Shown here in pieces: positions 46,019 to 56,720 of a stretch of 64,000 nucleotides of DNA (positions within the stretch are counted from its first letter, which is position 1; each line of letters begins with the position of its first letter). The stretch covers positions 114,748,240-114,812,239 of the forward strand of contig NC_051064.1 in the NCBI RefSeq assembly GCF_004664715.2, read 5' to 3'. This DNA comes from Peromyscus leucopus (Eukaryota > Chordata > Mammalia > Rodentia > Cricetidae). A program made the position numbers and the translations under genes. The notes under the pieces were generated by a model that was not told the origin of the DNA, did not search any database, and saw nothing but the letters and a program-made list of their open reading frames with translations.

Positions 46019-46452
46019 TGTACAGGTATCCTGGCAGCCAGGAGCCAAGGAGTACAGCAAAGTCACACCTCACAACAAAACTTGTACGAGAGATTTATTG
46101 GTAGGGGAAAAAACAGGAGGGTGGCTGCCTCTGCTCAGGTGAGAAAGAGCAGCCAACTGAACAGGATACAGTGCTTATATAGAGTTTTTTTGGGGGAAGG
46201 GGGTGGAACTTTTCAGGGTGGAGCTTTCCAGGGTAGAGACTGGTGGGATTACATGTCCAGAGATTGGACTTTTTATTCTGTAGGATGGGGGCAGGGTCCA
46301 GCAGTTATGGCAGTTAGAGTATTCTGTGGGTGGAACCTGGCAGTTAGAGATTCTTGGGGCCTGTTCATGTGGCTTGAGAGGCTTATTCAATAGAATGAGA
46401 TATTTCATGAGCTAATTATATTATATTAAGGTCAATGGGGACTTTCCCCACA
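46019..46452 (-). mobile_element. LTR-like block, antisense
   Basis: On the minus strand it reads TGTGGGGAAAGTCCCC, later a TATA box (ctctatataagcactg) and then AATAAA (ccaataaatctctcg) about 100 bases further. This is a U3-R-U5 layout. The right end is at 46452 or 46454; the left end is uncertain. Confidence 0.6.
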
Positions 46453-46462
46453 CAAATTCGCA

Positions 46463-46612
46463 CTATGCCAGATACCAGATAAAAATGGCAGCAGCAAACA
46501 TGCAAAGACACAGCAGTAACAAGAGATATTCTGGGGCTGAGGCTCTCGGGGTCTTGCCTATCCGAGATGCATCCATCAGTGCTTTGTTTCCTGGTGAGCT
46601 GATCCCCTGAAG
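46463..46612 (-). pseudogene. Relic open frame ending in a hydrophobic segment
   Basis: A 49-codon minus-strand frame ends at a TAG just outside the LTR-like block. Its last 21 residues are almost all hydrophobic (starting YLLLLLCLCMFAAA), resembling a C-terminal membrane anchor. It has no start codon context and I recognise no family. It may be chance or the end of an ERV-carried frame. Confidence 0.25.
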
Positions 46613-46634
46613 TCAATTGCAACCTGCTGCTCCT

Positions 46635-46803
46635 CTGACATGGCCAACGGCACACCATGGCTGCCTGCAGGCTTCCGTGTTTTCCACCGTGATGACAATG
46701 GACTGAACTTCTGAACCTGTAAGCCAGCCCTTATTAAATGTTTCCTTTGTAAGAGTTGCTGTGGTCATGGTGTCTCTTCACAGCAATAGAAACCCTAAGA
46801 CAT
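46635..46803 (+). repeat. Type B dispersed repeat, second part
   Basis: gacaatggactgaacttctg, ctgtaagccagcccttatta, ggtcatggtgtctcttcaca, aatagaaaccctaagac complete the element begun at 44193. Confidence 0.65.
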
Positions 46804-47080
46804 AGTCCATCATCGCCAGGAAGTCAAGATGGCAGGAACTTTAAGCAGCTAAGCACATCCTTAGCCAGGAGGAGGGAGAGAATGCATGCATTCATGCATG
46901 CCTGCAGCTCAATTCTCCTTCTCTGCTCTTCATATAACTCAGGATCCACAGCCTTGGGGATGGTGCTGCCCCCTTTTAGGCTAGCTCTACCCACATCAGT
47001 TAACATAATCTAGACAATCACCCACAGACACGCTAACAGGCCAACATGATCCAGATGGTCACTCATTGAGACTTTCCCCA
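46804..47080 (-). repeat. Type A-like dispersed repeat, second part
   Basis: agtccatcatcgccaggaag resumes the antisense repeat left at 44192. AGTC occurs at both junctions. It ends near tgtgtcaagtaaccatcaca. Confidence 0.55.
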
Positions 47081-47189
47081 GAAGATTGCAGATTGTGTCA
47101 AGTAACCATCACAAACACACAACAGGAATTCTGGATTCTTGGCCCAGGCCTCACTGTAAACAGAGCAGGGGTTTAATCTTTTAAAATCT

Positions 47190-47287
47190 CTACTTTGACA
47201 GGACCTCACTATGTAGCCCAATGTGGCCTTGAACTCAGGATGTTCTTGTCTACCCTCCAAATGCTGGATTAACCATCATGCTTGGCA
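47190..47287 (-). repeat. B1-related SINE, antisense
   Basis: tttgacaggacctcactatg, agcccaatgtggccttgaac, aatgctggattaaccatcat. Confidence 0.65.
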
Positions 47288-48849
47288 GGAGGGACATTCA
47301 TGATTTTTAGAAGTAATTTGATTTCTTTTATTATGTGAACCAACTTAAATGAAACCTCTTATGGATTTCTTTAATCTCCAAAACTAGGTGCTGAGTTACA
47401 AAGAGAGGTTAGAAAGGGTTAAAAGGCTAAGCCCAACCATTTAGAGATATTTAACATTGTGAACTCTTAGTGTGTTTGATAGCATGTATTATTTGACAGA
47501 TTTAACTTGAACACTGATATTAAACTTCTTTCTGAAACATGCCACTCATTTAATTTTTACAAGTCACCTGTTAACATATACCCAGGCTAAAGAGCTTTGA
47601 TATTAAACAAGAAAGGTTCTTGTGTTCTGATATAGCTCCCCAACTGGAATAACTGAGTTTTATTATAATAATTAGCTCTCCTGCTTTAAATAAATGTAAA
47701 ATTAGATGAAGTACAGAAAGCAACTGGTTTCAAACACTGGATGACAGGCAGTGTTAAGTCTGATCACAAGGTGAGTCCAGGCTGTGCATGAGAAGAGTTT
47801 CCCAGCTGTAGGTCATGTAGAGAGAAGGTACCCGAGCACTACATGCTGGCCCCTTTGAACAGAGGAGGCAAGGTCAGGTTGATAGATGGGGCTACTGGAA
47901 TCTTTAGTTCAAAGAATCCGAGAAAAATGAACTGGGCAGAGAGAACCCAAGAAAGCTGTGAGGAATTTCCTCAAAAGTTCAGGCAGAGGGATAAATTTGA
48001 TTTGCAAGGAGTTGGACCACTTGAAGCTTGCCAGGTAGCATCTGCTACAGGATTGAAACAGCACAGAAATACTTAGAATCAGCTGTTCTAGGGCACAGTA
48101 ACACTCCAAACTTTCTCAGACAGAATTTCCCCTCAATACTTTGTAAATGCAGAAGTTCCTAGAAAAAATTTATAGTCAGTACGATAGAGTGTTTGTAGAA
48201 GACACCAGGCAAGGCAAGCTTTTTACTTGTGAATGGGCAGGAAATGTAAGTAGAAGTCTGTAATCTGTGTCAAGCTTGTCCTCCAGGACCCAGGAAAGCT
48301 GCAGCGGAGAGGATGGAGTCTCATTGACACGCACCCCACTACACACTAGAGCTAAAGAACCACACAAAGCACTTAGCTCTGAGTTTATACATCCTAAGAG
48401 TCACTGGCCTCCCAGAAAACAAGTGTTCTAGGAGGACATAACCCAGGAAGACATGGCCTGGGTTATGAGAAGAACACTTTCTCCTTGTCAAGCATATCGT
48501 CTTTCTCTTCTGCCTGAGGATTACACATAAGCTAGGTCAGCCAAGGCTGTCTACGGAGACTCAGCAGTGGGAAGGAACCATGCCCCACAGGATGGTCTAT
48601 AGACTCATCCCAGCAAAACCTGCAAATAAGCATAACAATATCCAGAGGGAAACATAATTCAGAAAACAAGTTAAATTCTACCAGTTAGTGGGGCTTTAGA
48701 AACCCCACAGGCCCTTCACTAGTAAAGCACACCATTACATCTACTCAGCTTTAAAGTGTGCAGACATTAAACTGCTTGCTAGCATAAGAATCAACACTTT
48801 AAAAAAAAAAAAGCAGAATTCAATGTTAAACAGTGTGATAGTAAAATAT
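47288..48849. other. Intergenic unique sequence, no gene seen
   Basis: 1.5 kb without a recognised repeat apart from an A-tract near 48800. Unsupported short frames only. Confidence 0.35.
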
Positions 48850-49030
48850 CCAGGAGCCAATGAGATGGCTCAGCGGATAAATGCACGTGCTGTGCTAGCC
48901 TGAGGAACCAGGTTTGCTCTCTGGAACCCATGTAAAGTTAGAAGGAGAGAGCTGACTGACGCTACATAGCTGTGCTCTGAATACCATATGCATGCTGTGG
49001 CATGTGCATCTCAACAGGACATAAATGTTG
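48850..49030 (+). repeat. B2/B3-type SINE
   Basis: gagccaatgagatggctcag (box A) and ggtttgctctctggaaccca (box B region), then a degraded tail. Confidence 0.65.
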
Positions 49031-49054
49031 GACAGTGTGAAAGTCTAAGACTTT

Positions 49055-49198
49055 AAAACAGCTCAGTGTTTGTGTGCACCTGTAATCCCAGCACTTGGGA
49101 GACAGAGGCAAGAGGAATATGAGTTCTAGGACAGCCTGGACTCCATAGTAAGTTCCAGATCCAGCCTGTGCTCCATGGTGAAACTGTGTCATAAAAAC
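49055..49198 (+). repeat. B1-related SINE
   Basis: tgtgtgcacctgtaatccca, gcacttgggagacagaggca, gttctaggacagcctggact, and a late part with an internal duplication (gactccatagtaagttccag; tgtgctccatggtgaaactg). Confidence 0.7.
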
Positions 49199-49288
49199 AT
49201 GGGGGTAGGAGGTCTTACAGCACAATGGGAGGACCCCGAAGGGCAGAAGTTCGCTCCTACCCACTTCAAGAAATGACAATTGACATTT

Positions 49289-49290
<2 letters not shown>

Positions 49291-49337
<47 letters not shown>

Positions 49338-49425
49338 CGAATGAATACTGCGAATGTAATCTATGAATACCGCAAATGTGATTAATATCATGAGTGTAAG
49401 TAATGAATATCATGAGTGTAATTAA
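49291..49425. repeat. (AT)n followed by a 22-bp minisatellite-like array
   Basis: (AT)n 49291-49335, then four units related to atgaatactgcgaatgtaat and atgaatatcatgagtgtaat, lengths 18-22. An A-tract follows at 49424. Confidence 0.85.
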
Positions 49426-49435
49426 AAAAAAAAAA

Positions 49436-50037
49436 ACCCATGGGGGATTGGATGGCTGAACACCCTGGCTGTCATGATAGAACTCTCATCCAGTGTTTGA
49501 TGGAAGTGGATGCAGAGATCCACGGCCTAGCCCCAGGTGGAGCTCCGGGAGTCCAATTGGTGAGAGAGAGGAGGGATTGTATGAGCAAGAGATATTGAGA
49601 CCATGACTGGAAAAAGCACAGGGACAAATAGCCAAACTAGTGGAAACGCATGAACTGTGAACCAATGACTGAGGAGCCCCCATGGAACTGGACCAGGCCC
49701 TCTGGATAAGTGAGACAGTTGATTAGCTTAAACTGTTTGGGAGGTCCCCAGGCAGTGGAGCCGGGACTTGTCCTTGGTACATGGGCTGGCTTTTTGGAGC
49801 CTGGGGCTTATGCTGGGACACTTTGCTCAGCCTTGGTGTAGGGAGGAGGGGACTGGACCTGCCTCAACTGAGTCTACCAGGCTGGGCTGACTCCCCAGGG
49901 GAGACCTTTCCTTGGAGGAGGTGGGAATGTGGGGGGTGGGTTGGAGGGATGGGAGGAGGGAGGACGGGGGAATCCGTGGCTGATATGTGAAATTAAGTTA
50001 ATTATAAAATAAAAATATTAAAAACAAAAAAAAAAAA
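49436..50037 (+). mobile_element. Young rodent L1 3' end, 5'-truncated
   Basis: L1 3' region with tgactggaaaaagcacaggg, catggaactggaccaggccc, tctggataagtgagacagtt, gaggggactggacctgcctc, the G-rich 3' UTR tract and a final aattataaaataaaaatatt plus A-tail. It looks relatively young. Confidence 0.85.
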
Positions 50038-50045
50038 TGGGGGAA

Positions 50046-50395
50046 TGGGCTAGAGATGGCCCAGTGGATAAAGTGCTTGGGAGCAAACATGAGAACCTGA
50101 GCTCAGATTTCCAGAACCCATGTAAAGTCTGGGTGTGGTTGTGCTTATCTGTGACTCCTGGGATGAGAGGAGGGAAGAGGCAGGTGAATCCTAGGTGCTC
50201 ATTAGCCAGGCAGTGTAGCCAAACAGAGGGCTCCAGGTTCAGGGAAAGACCTTGTCTCAAAAATTACAAGGTGGAGAATCAATTGCCCTCCACATGTACC
50301 TGCATGGGTGAGCACCAACACATACACATGCACACTACCCACACAGGCCCCCACACACATTCATACATACAAATGCATGTGTGCACACACACATG
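50046..50395 (+). repeat. B4-type composite SINE
   Basis: gggctagagatggcccagtg, acatgagaacctgagctcag, ggctccaggttcagggaaag, aagaccttgtctcaaaaa and a CA-rich tail. Confidence 0.8.
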
Positions 50396-50429
50396 AATTT
50401 AAAGCTGTAGATGCTTTAAACATGTTGGA

Positions 50430-50576
50430 GAAAAAAATTGAGACAGTTTTATTATGTAATGCTGACTGGTCTGGAACTTGCTACTATGTATTCCTAGGCT
50501 GGCCTGGAACACACAGAGATCCACCTGGCCCTGTCTCCTGAGTTCTAGGATTAACAGTGTGTACTATCATGACTGA
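50430..50576 (-). repeat. B1 SINE, antisense, old
   Basis: aattgagacagttttattat, gctggcctggaacacacaga, gttctaggattaacagtgtg. Confidence 0.7.
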
Positions 50577-51584
50577 CATGTTTAAGAAATTAAGAGAAAA
50601 TATGCTTAAAAAGTAACGGAAAAGGTGGTCTTAGGGAATGAAAGGGTAGAGAATCTTAGTAGATGTGTGGAAACTAACAAGTGGACATCTTTTAACTAGG
50701 TGACACATTTACTGAAATGAAAACTAACTTGATAGACTTCCTAGAAAATTGGAGACATTAGCAGACACAGATACTCATATGACAGAACAACATACACCAT
50801 CTGTAGAATATAAGAAAACAAAGTTAAAGAAAAATGAAAACGAAAGAATTCTTGCTTCAGGGATCTGTGGGTAAAAGCACATAGTTGATCAGGCAGGTAA
50901 TCTAGAGTCTAAGGTCAGGAAAGAGACATAAAAGAAGCATATAGATCTGTTTTTCTTAATGTAGATGTGTAAAATCCTAAGTCAAACATTGACTATTATA
51001 CATAGCATAAAACATATTCATAAAATAAAATGGTGTGGGGAATATAAGAAATGTATGCCATTAAAAATCTACTAATGTAATTTACTTCTTAAATGACTAC
51101 AACCGGTTGCTTATGTGATCACCTCAATAATCAGCACATAATGGACATTTCAATCTGCTCATGTGTGTGTACTATATGCGGGTGTACTATATGCTATGTG
51201 TGTGTACTAATTGACCAGACCCACAGTTCATACATAACAATGAATTTCTATATAGTTAAGATAGGCATTCTGAAGCTATGGAGCTTCACACTGGCTTTTA
51301 CATTTTCACTATTAAACACGTTTTTATGTAGTTATCTTCCACTGAAACAGGGACAAAAACTGATATAATTGTAATTAGAGAAACAATTAACTATATTTTC
51401 TTTGAGAACTCATGCCCATTATCGGTACTCAGTCTTTCTTATCGCTTAATATTTAGCCATTCTTAATCTCTTTTCTACATGTTCTACTGCACCCACATGT
51501 ATGTTTGTTTACATATATAGATATTTTATTGGCTAAATGTTGCCAGTAATCTCAGCATATCTTCCTCTATCAATCTCCACCTGA
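50577..51584. other. AT-rich intergenic DNA, no assignment
   Basis: Possibly degraded LINE or ERV, but no signature is defensible. Confidence 0.3.
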
Positions 51585-51785
51585 TTTTTTGAGACAAGGT
51601 CTCTCATTGAATCTGGGGCTTGCCACAGAGGCCGGGGTGGCTGGCCAACAAGCCTCACAGAGCCACCTCTCTTTATTCTCAGCGCTGGGTTACAGGAGCA
51701 CACTACCACAGATGGCTAAGTGTGTGCATTCTGGGGATCCAAACTCAGACCATCACTTCCCTGACTCAGCCATCTCCTCAGCTCT
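51585..51785 (-). repeat. B4-type composite SINE, antisense
   Basis: ttgagacaaggtctctcatt, ggtggctggccaacaagcct, tctggggatccaaactcaga, ctgactcagccatctcctca. Confidence 0.75.
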
Positions 51786-51825
51786 CTGTTTCCTCTTGTA
51801 TGTTTTAATGTAAAATAAACAAAAT

Positions 51826-51852
<27 letters not shown>
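51826..51852. repeat. (CA)n microsatellite
   Basis: Short CA tract with interrupted CA-rich flank. Confidence 0.9.
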
Positions 51853-51857
<5 letters not shown>

Positions 51858-52009
51858 ATACACTCACGCACGCCCGCACATCCCAGTGTAAGGAACTCCA
51901 GTTCATCTATGTCTTATATTCACTCATCATGTTTTTAGGTAACTTAATACCCGTCTTTACCTGTTTCCATCAATTGTCATCTTCCACTCTACTGGAGCAT
52001 TTTAATATT

Positions 52010-52139
52010 TTGCTTTTATTGTTTGAGAATTTCATGTATGCATATATGTGTTTTGCTCAAATACCACCCCCATTCACTCTTCTCCAATTCCTCTCCTGTC
52101 CCACATAGGAATATTTTCACTCATAAATTCTTCAAAGTA
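52010..52139 (-). mobile_element. L1-related fragment, antisense
   Basis: ttattgtttgagaatttcat and atataccaccc-like sequence resemble an antisense rodent L1 3' piece. It is cut by the B1 at 52150. Confidence 0.45.
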
Positions 52140-52149
52140 TGTGAACATA

Positions 52150-52316
52150 CTCTTTTTTTTGTTTTGTTTTTTTTTTGAGACAGGGTTTCTCTGCATAGTT
52201 TTGGTGCCTGTCCTGGATCTCGCTCTGTAGACCAGGCTGGCCTCGAACTCACAGAGATCCGCCTGGCTCTGTCTCCCGAGTGCTGGGATTAAAGGCATGC
52301 ACCACCACTGCCCATC
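52150..52316 (-). repeat. B1 SINE, antisense, with target duplication
   Basis: T-rich tail, tttgagacagggtttctctg, ctggcctcgaactcacagag, ctgggattaaaggcatgcac. It is flanked by TGTGAACATA at 52140-52149 and 52317-52326. Confidence 0.92.
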
Positions 52317-52362
52317 TGTGAACATATTCTTAAACAAGGACTATACTTAAAAAAAAAAGTCT

Positions 52363-52579
52363 TTCTTGAATTTTTTCGTTATGTGTCTGTGTGTGTATCA
52401 GTGTATGGGCATGTGTACATGAGTGCAGGTATCTGCAGAAGTCAAAAGAGGTTGTCAGGTCCACTGGTACTGAAGTTACAAGCAGTTTTTGAGCCACCCA
52501 GCATGGGTGTTGGAAACTGATCTTGAGTCTTGTAGAAGAGAAACAGGCATTTGTAATTGCTGAGCCATCACTCCGGCCA
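52363..52579 (-). repeat. B3-type SINE, antisense
   Basis: TG-rich leader, ccactggtactgaagttaca, gagccacccagcatgggtgt, aattgctgagccatcactcc. Confidence 0.7.
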
Positions 52580-53089
52580 GAGCTGAAAAACAACAAACAA
52601 ACATCAACAAAAACCATTGCAACTCCTTAGCCTTTTTAAGACGTAGCTTTCACTCAGTACCGTCCACCCTATCTATTCCCAATACCCCTCCCCTTCTTGT
52701 AGCTATGTCCTGGCCTTCAACTCAAACAAAGAACCCCTGCTTGATCAGAGGCCACCCTAGCCACTAGAAGTCCAGGTAGACCGCCAACCAAGGACACTCT
52801 CACTCTCCCACCACCCCTCCCACTCTATCTCCAATGCCCTCACTCTTTCTTGTCACTTTGTACTAGACTCTGATTTGAGTAGAGACCCCTTGCTCAACCA
52901 CAGGCCACACTGTATTGAAGACCAGAGAGGAAACAGAAACCAAGGAACAAAATGCCACCCAACATTGACAAACTCAGAAATCAGCACCTTGACCTATAAT
53001 CATCCCAAACCCAGACACCTAGATGCCCCCATATGAACACAATCAACAGCCAAGGCAACATGTCACCACCAGAACCCAGCTATCCTAAT

Positions 53090-54028
53090 ACAGCAAGCCC
53101 TAAATATCCCAACACAACTGAAGCACAAGAAAAATACCTTAAAACCAACTTTATGAAGAAGATAGAGGTCCTTAAAGAGAAAAATGAATAAATCCCTCAA
53201 AGAAGGCCAAGAAAAAAAAAACAAACAATTGAAATAAATGAATAAAACTATTCCAGACGAAAATGAAAAGAAGCAATAAAGAAAAAAAATGGATGAAATT
53301 CTGGAACTGAAAAATCTAGTTAAGTGAATAGGAACTACTTAGTGAGGCAAACTTCACTAACAGAATACAAGAGATGGAAGAAAGACTCTCAGACATTGAA
53401 GATAGGATAGAAGAAATGAATACATTGGTCAAAGAAAATGTTAAATCTAAAAATTTCCTGACACAAAACATCAAGGAAATGTGTAACACTATGAAAAAAC
53501 CAATCCTAAGAATAGAAGGAATAGAAGATGGAGAAGAATCCCAGCTCAAAGGCCCAGAAAATATTTTTAACAATATCATAGAAGAAAATTTTCCTAACAT
53601 AAAGAAGGAAATGCCTATAAAGATACAAGAAGTATATAAAACACCAAATAAGTTGGACTAGGAAAAAAGTCCTCTCATCACATAATAATCAAAACACTAA
53701 ACATACAAAACAAAGAATATTAAAAGCTGCCAAGTAACATATAAAGGCATATCTATTAGAATTAAACCTGACTTCTCAGTGGAGACTCTAATAGCCAGAA
53801 AGGTTTGAACAGATGGTTTACTGACTCTAAGAAACCACAGATGCCAGCCCAGATAACGATACCCAGCAAAACTATCAATCACCATAGATGGAGAAAACAA
53901 GATAGTCCATGACAAAGTCAAATTTAAACAATATCCATCTACAAATCCAGCCCTACAGAAGGCACTAGAAAGAAAACTCCAACCCAAAGACATTAACTAC
54001 ACCCATGAAAACACAGAAAATAAGTAAT
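53090..54028 (+). pseudogene. L1 ORF1p pseudogene
   Basis: ORF1p binds L1 RNA. The longest open segment (53374-53661) covers the end of the coiled coil (MEERLSDIEDRIEEMN) and the start of the RRM-type domain (IEGIEDGEESQLKGPENIF). After a stop at 53659 other reading segments continue into the C-terminal domain (around DGENKIVHDKVKFKQY) and end near 54028. Stops before and after the open segment show it is dead. The order and spacing match L1 ORF1p, with the upstream leucine/coiled-coil part broken by frameshifts. Confidence 0.8.
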
Positions 54029-54244
54029 TTCACACCAGCAAAAAGGAGGGAAACACACACACACACAGCACACACACTATCACCACCACCACCACCAACA
54101 ACAAAATAATAGGCATTAACAATCATTGGCTGCTAATATATCTCAATATCAATGGATTCAATTACCCAATAAAAAGACACAGGCTAAAAGAATGGATGAG
54201 AAAACAGGATCCATCCTTCTGCTGCATATAAGAAACACAGCTCA

Positions 54245-54416
54245 GCCGGGCGTTGGTGGCGCACGCCTTTAATCCCAGCACTCGGGAGGCAGAGCCAGGC
54301 GGATCTCTGTGAGTTCGAGGCCAGCCTGGGCTACCAAGTGAGCTCCAGGAAAGGCGCAAAGCTTCACAGAGAAACCCTGTCTCGAAAAACCAAAAAAAAA
54401 AAAAAAAAAAAAAAAA
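54245..54416 (+). repeat. B1 SINE inserted into the L1
   Basis: Full young B1 (gccgggcgttggtggcgcac to gaaaccctgtctcg plus A-tail). It is flanked by a 15-bp duplication AAGAAACACAGCTCA (54230-54244, 54417-54431) of the L1 sequence. It has the cricetid aggaaaggcgcaaagct segment. Confidence 0.97.
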
Positions 54417-54949
54417 AAGAAACACAGCTCAACATCAAAGATAGACATTTACCTCAGAGTAAAGGTCTGGAAAAAGATTGTCCAAGTAAATGGACCTAAG
54501 AAACAAGCTGGTGCAGCCATTCTAATATTTAACAAAATAGACAAAAACCAAAAATAAACAAAAAAGATAGAAGACATTTTATACTCATCACAGGAAAAAT
54601 CCCCCAAGATGATCTTTCAATTCTTAACATCTATACCCCAAATGCAAAGGCACCTACATTTGTAAAAAAAAAAAAATTATTAAAGCTTAAATCACACATT
54701 GGTCCTCACACATTGATAGTGGGAGACTTCAATATCTCACTCTCACCATTGGGCCGGTCATTCAGCCAAAAACTAAACAGAAATGCTGGAACTAAATGAT
54801 GCTATAAATGATTCTTGATTTATTCAGCATTAAAATGTAAAAGTAAAACTATAGTGTTCATGTGGAAAACACAGGAAATATATTTAAACAAATTAACAAA
54901 CCAAAAAATCCTAAGTCTTCTTAAAAGGTCAGAAACTCAAACACAGACT

Positions 54950-55036
54950 GTGATGGTTTGAATGAGAAAAAACACTATAGTCTCATGTTTGTACACTCGG
55001 TCACCAGGTAATTGGAGCTGTTTGGGAAAGATTAGG
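54950..55036 (+). repeat. Type B dispersed repeat, left part
   Basis: gtgatggtttgaatgagaaa, tcatgtttgtacactcggtc, gagctgtttgggaaagatta. It is interrupted by an LTR and resumes at 55502. Confidence 0.7.
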
Positions 55037-55501
55037 TGTAGACATAAGTCTTATTAAATAAGAAACACAGAGCCAAATGCAGAGTTAAAAATCCAAGAGG
55101 TCAGAGCAGTAGCTAAGAGCTGAGACTTAAAACCGCCTTCTTACCCTTCCTGCCCCTGCCGTCCTTCCCCTCAGCAAGAGAGCTACTTCCTGTGTGTCTG
55201 TCCTTTTTATTGTTCTGCCTTCTTATTGGTTGTAAACCCAACCACATGACCTCCTTGTTACTGCCTGTCTATACAGACCTCTAGGTCTCTATGGTTGATA
55301 TTGAGATTAAAGGCATGTGTCTCCATGCTGGCTTTATCCTTGAACATACAGAGATCTGCCTGTCATGTGATCAGGATTAAAGGTGTGCGCCACCACCGCC
55401 TGGCTTCTGCTATGGCTTGCTATTAGCTCTGACCTCCAGGTAACTTTATTTATTAACATACAAATGAAATCACATTTCAGTACAAATAGAATATCACCAT
55501 A
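55037..55501 (-). mobile_element. Solo LTR of the B1-associated ERV family, antisense
   Basis: 465 bp, flanked by perfect 6-bp duplications ATTAGG (55031-55036, 55502-55507) inside a type B repeat. Minus-strand start TATGGTGATATTC (TG mutated to TA), end GACTTATGTCTACA. It contains two B1-like 3' pieces (gagattaaaggcatgtgtct, ggattaaaggtgtgcgccac). AATAAA is near the 5' end, as in the copy at 39391. Confidence 0.85.
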
Positions 55502-55695
55502 ATTAGGAAGCATGGTCTTGTGGGAAGAGGTGTGTTTCTAGGGGTGGGCTTTAAGGTTTGAAAGGATCTGTGCAGTTCCTAGGCCCACTTCCATCCTACT
55601 AGAGGATCAAGGTGGGAGCTCTCAGCTGTTCCTGCTGCCATGCCTTTGTTCCACCATCATGGACTCTAACCTTCTGAAACCATAAGATATCCAAA
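55502..55695 (+). repeat. Type B dispersed repeat, right part
   Basis: attaggaagcatggtcttgt, ggagctctcagctgttcctg, ccatcatggactctaacctt, ctgaaaccataag. Confidence 0.7.
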
Positions 55696-56045
55696 AGGAG
55701 TTCCACTGAGAGCCCATTTTGGTGGTGCAGCAGAAGCCTGGGGCCTCAAGCCAGATCAAGGAGCACTTGCAAGTAAAGATGAATGGACTAAAGGGTAAAC
55801 TGTGTGAGTCAATGGACCACACTGCAGCTTCCACAAGATTCTTCCCCTTTTATTTTTTGTTTGTTTTTGTTTTGTTTTGTTTGTGTCTCTTTTTTCTTTG
55901 TTTTGTTTTGGTTTTTCTTTTAAATTTGGTTTTGTTTTGGGGGGATATTTCATGGGCTGAGGGCAGATGTGAGGGGACAGTGAGATAAGTGGGATGGGAA
56001 TGCATGATGTGAAGTCCACAAAGAATTAACGTTAAAAAAATTTAA
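55696..56045 (+). mobile_element. L1 3' UTR fragment
   Basis: gcagcagaagcctggggcct, a long TTTTG-rich block (55850-55935), and gggatgggaatgcatgatgt ending aattaacgttaaaaaa. Confidence 0.6.
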
Positions 56046-56234
56046 GTAAGTGCAAACATCAATGTTGGCAAGAGTGACAAAAAGCACTCATATTTTTCTT
56101 GATGAAGCAGGAATTCGTGTCGCTTTGAAAGATGTAGTAGTATTACTTTAAAATCCCACATGTGCAAAACCTGCCCTATGCACAGGGCTCATTCCTCTTC
56201 CACCACACATGCATTAGTAGACCTATTCTAAAGG

Positions 56235-56423
56235 TTTAAAGTTATTTATGTGTGTGTCTGTGTATATGTACACACGTGTGCACCAGGGTGCCAGAAGAGT
56301 ACATCAGACCCCCTGCAGCTGGACGTACAGGCAGTTGTGAGCTGCCCAAAGTGAGTGCTGGGAATTGAGCTCTGGTTCTCTGGAACAGCAAGTGCCTTTA
56401 ACTGCTGAGCCACCTCTCAAGTG
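56235..56423 (-). repeat. B3-type SINE, antisense
   Basis: TG-rich leader, gccagaagagtacatcagac, ggcagttgtgagctgcccaa, gtgctgggaattgagctctg, actgctgagccacctctc. Confidence 0.8.
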
Positions 56424-56434
56424 CTAATATGTTC

Positions 56435-56720
56435 TAGAATGTTCATAACAGTATTATTGTTAATAAGAGACAAAATATAAACAATGCAAATGATCACCAA
56501 CAGTGCATAAGATAAAGAATGTAGATTTATAAATCAATGTACATCTCCATATTGGAATATTGTCTAATAATGGAAGAAACTTCAAATACATGACATTAGT
56601 ATTGCCTAGTTCCCACAACATAAAGAAATAAGTAACAGAAAAATATATGAACATTAAATCTATTAAACATTAAACAAGATAAATTGAGCAGTAATGTAGT
56701 TTGGAAATGCATACATGACA
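56435..56720 (+). mobile_element. Ancient L1 fragment
   Basis: aatgttcataacagtattat, acaatgcaaatgatcaccaa, agaatgtagatttataaatc follow old L1 ORF2-end sequence. Confidence 0.5.

Larger units (their letters stand above)
44431..46634 (-). mobile_element. Insertion inside the type B repeat, ERV-like
   Basis: About 2.2 kb, AT-rich, separates the two halves of a type B repeat. It holds a (CA)n at 44546-44582, an antisense LTR-like block at 46019-46452 and non-coding AT-rich DNA that I read as degraded antisense ERV internal sequence. Exact ends and target duplication were not established. Confidence 0.45.
52640..54830 (+). mobile_element. Rodent L1 with degraded ORF1 and start of ORF2
   Basis: Continuous L1-like DNA: 5' part (52640-53090), ORF1 relic (53090-54028), short CA/CCA-rich stretch (54053-54100), then an ORF2-like part (54130-54830) encoding remnants such as a QDPSFCC-like motif. 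It is split by a B1 at 54245. Many stops make it inactive. The 3' end is missing. Confidence 0.75.

Noticed and set aside
53374..53661. Possible host gene with coiled coil
   Set aside because: Sequence and context match L1 ORF1p, with stops on both sides.
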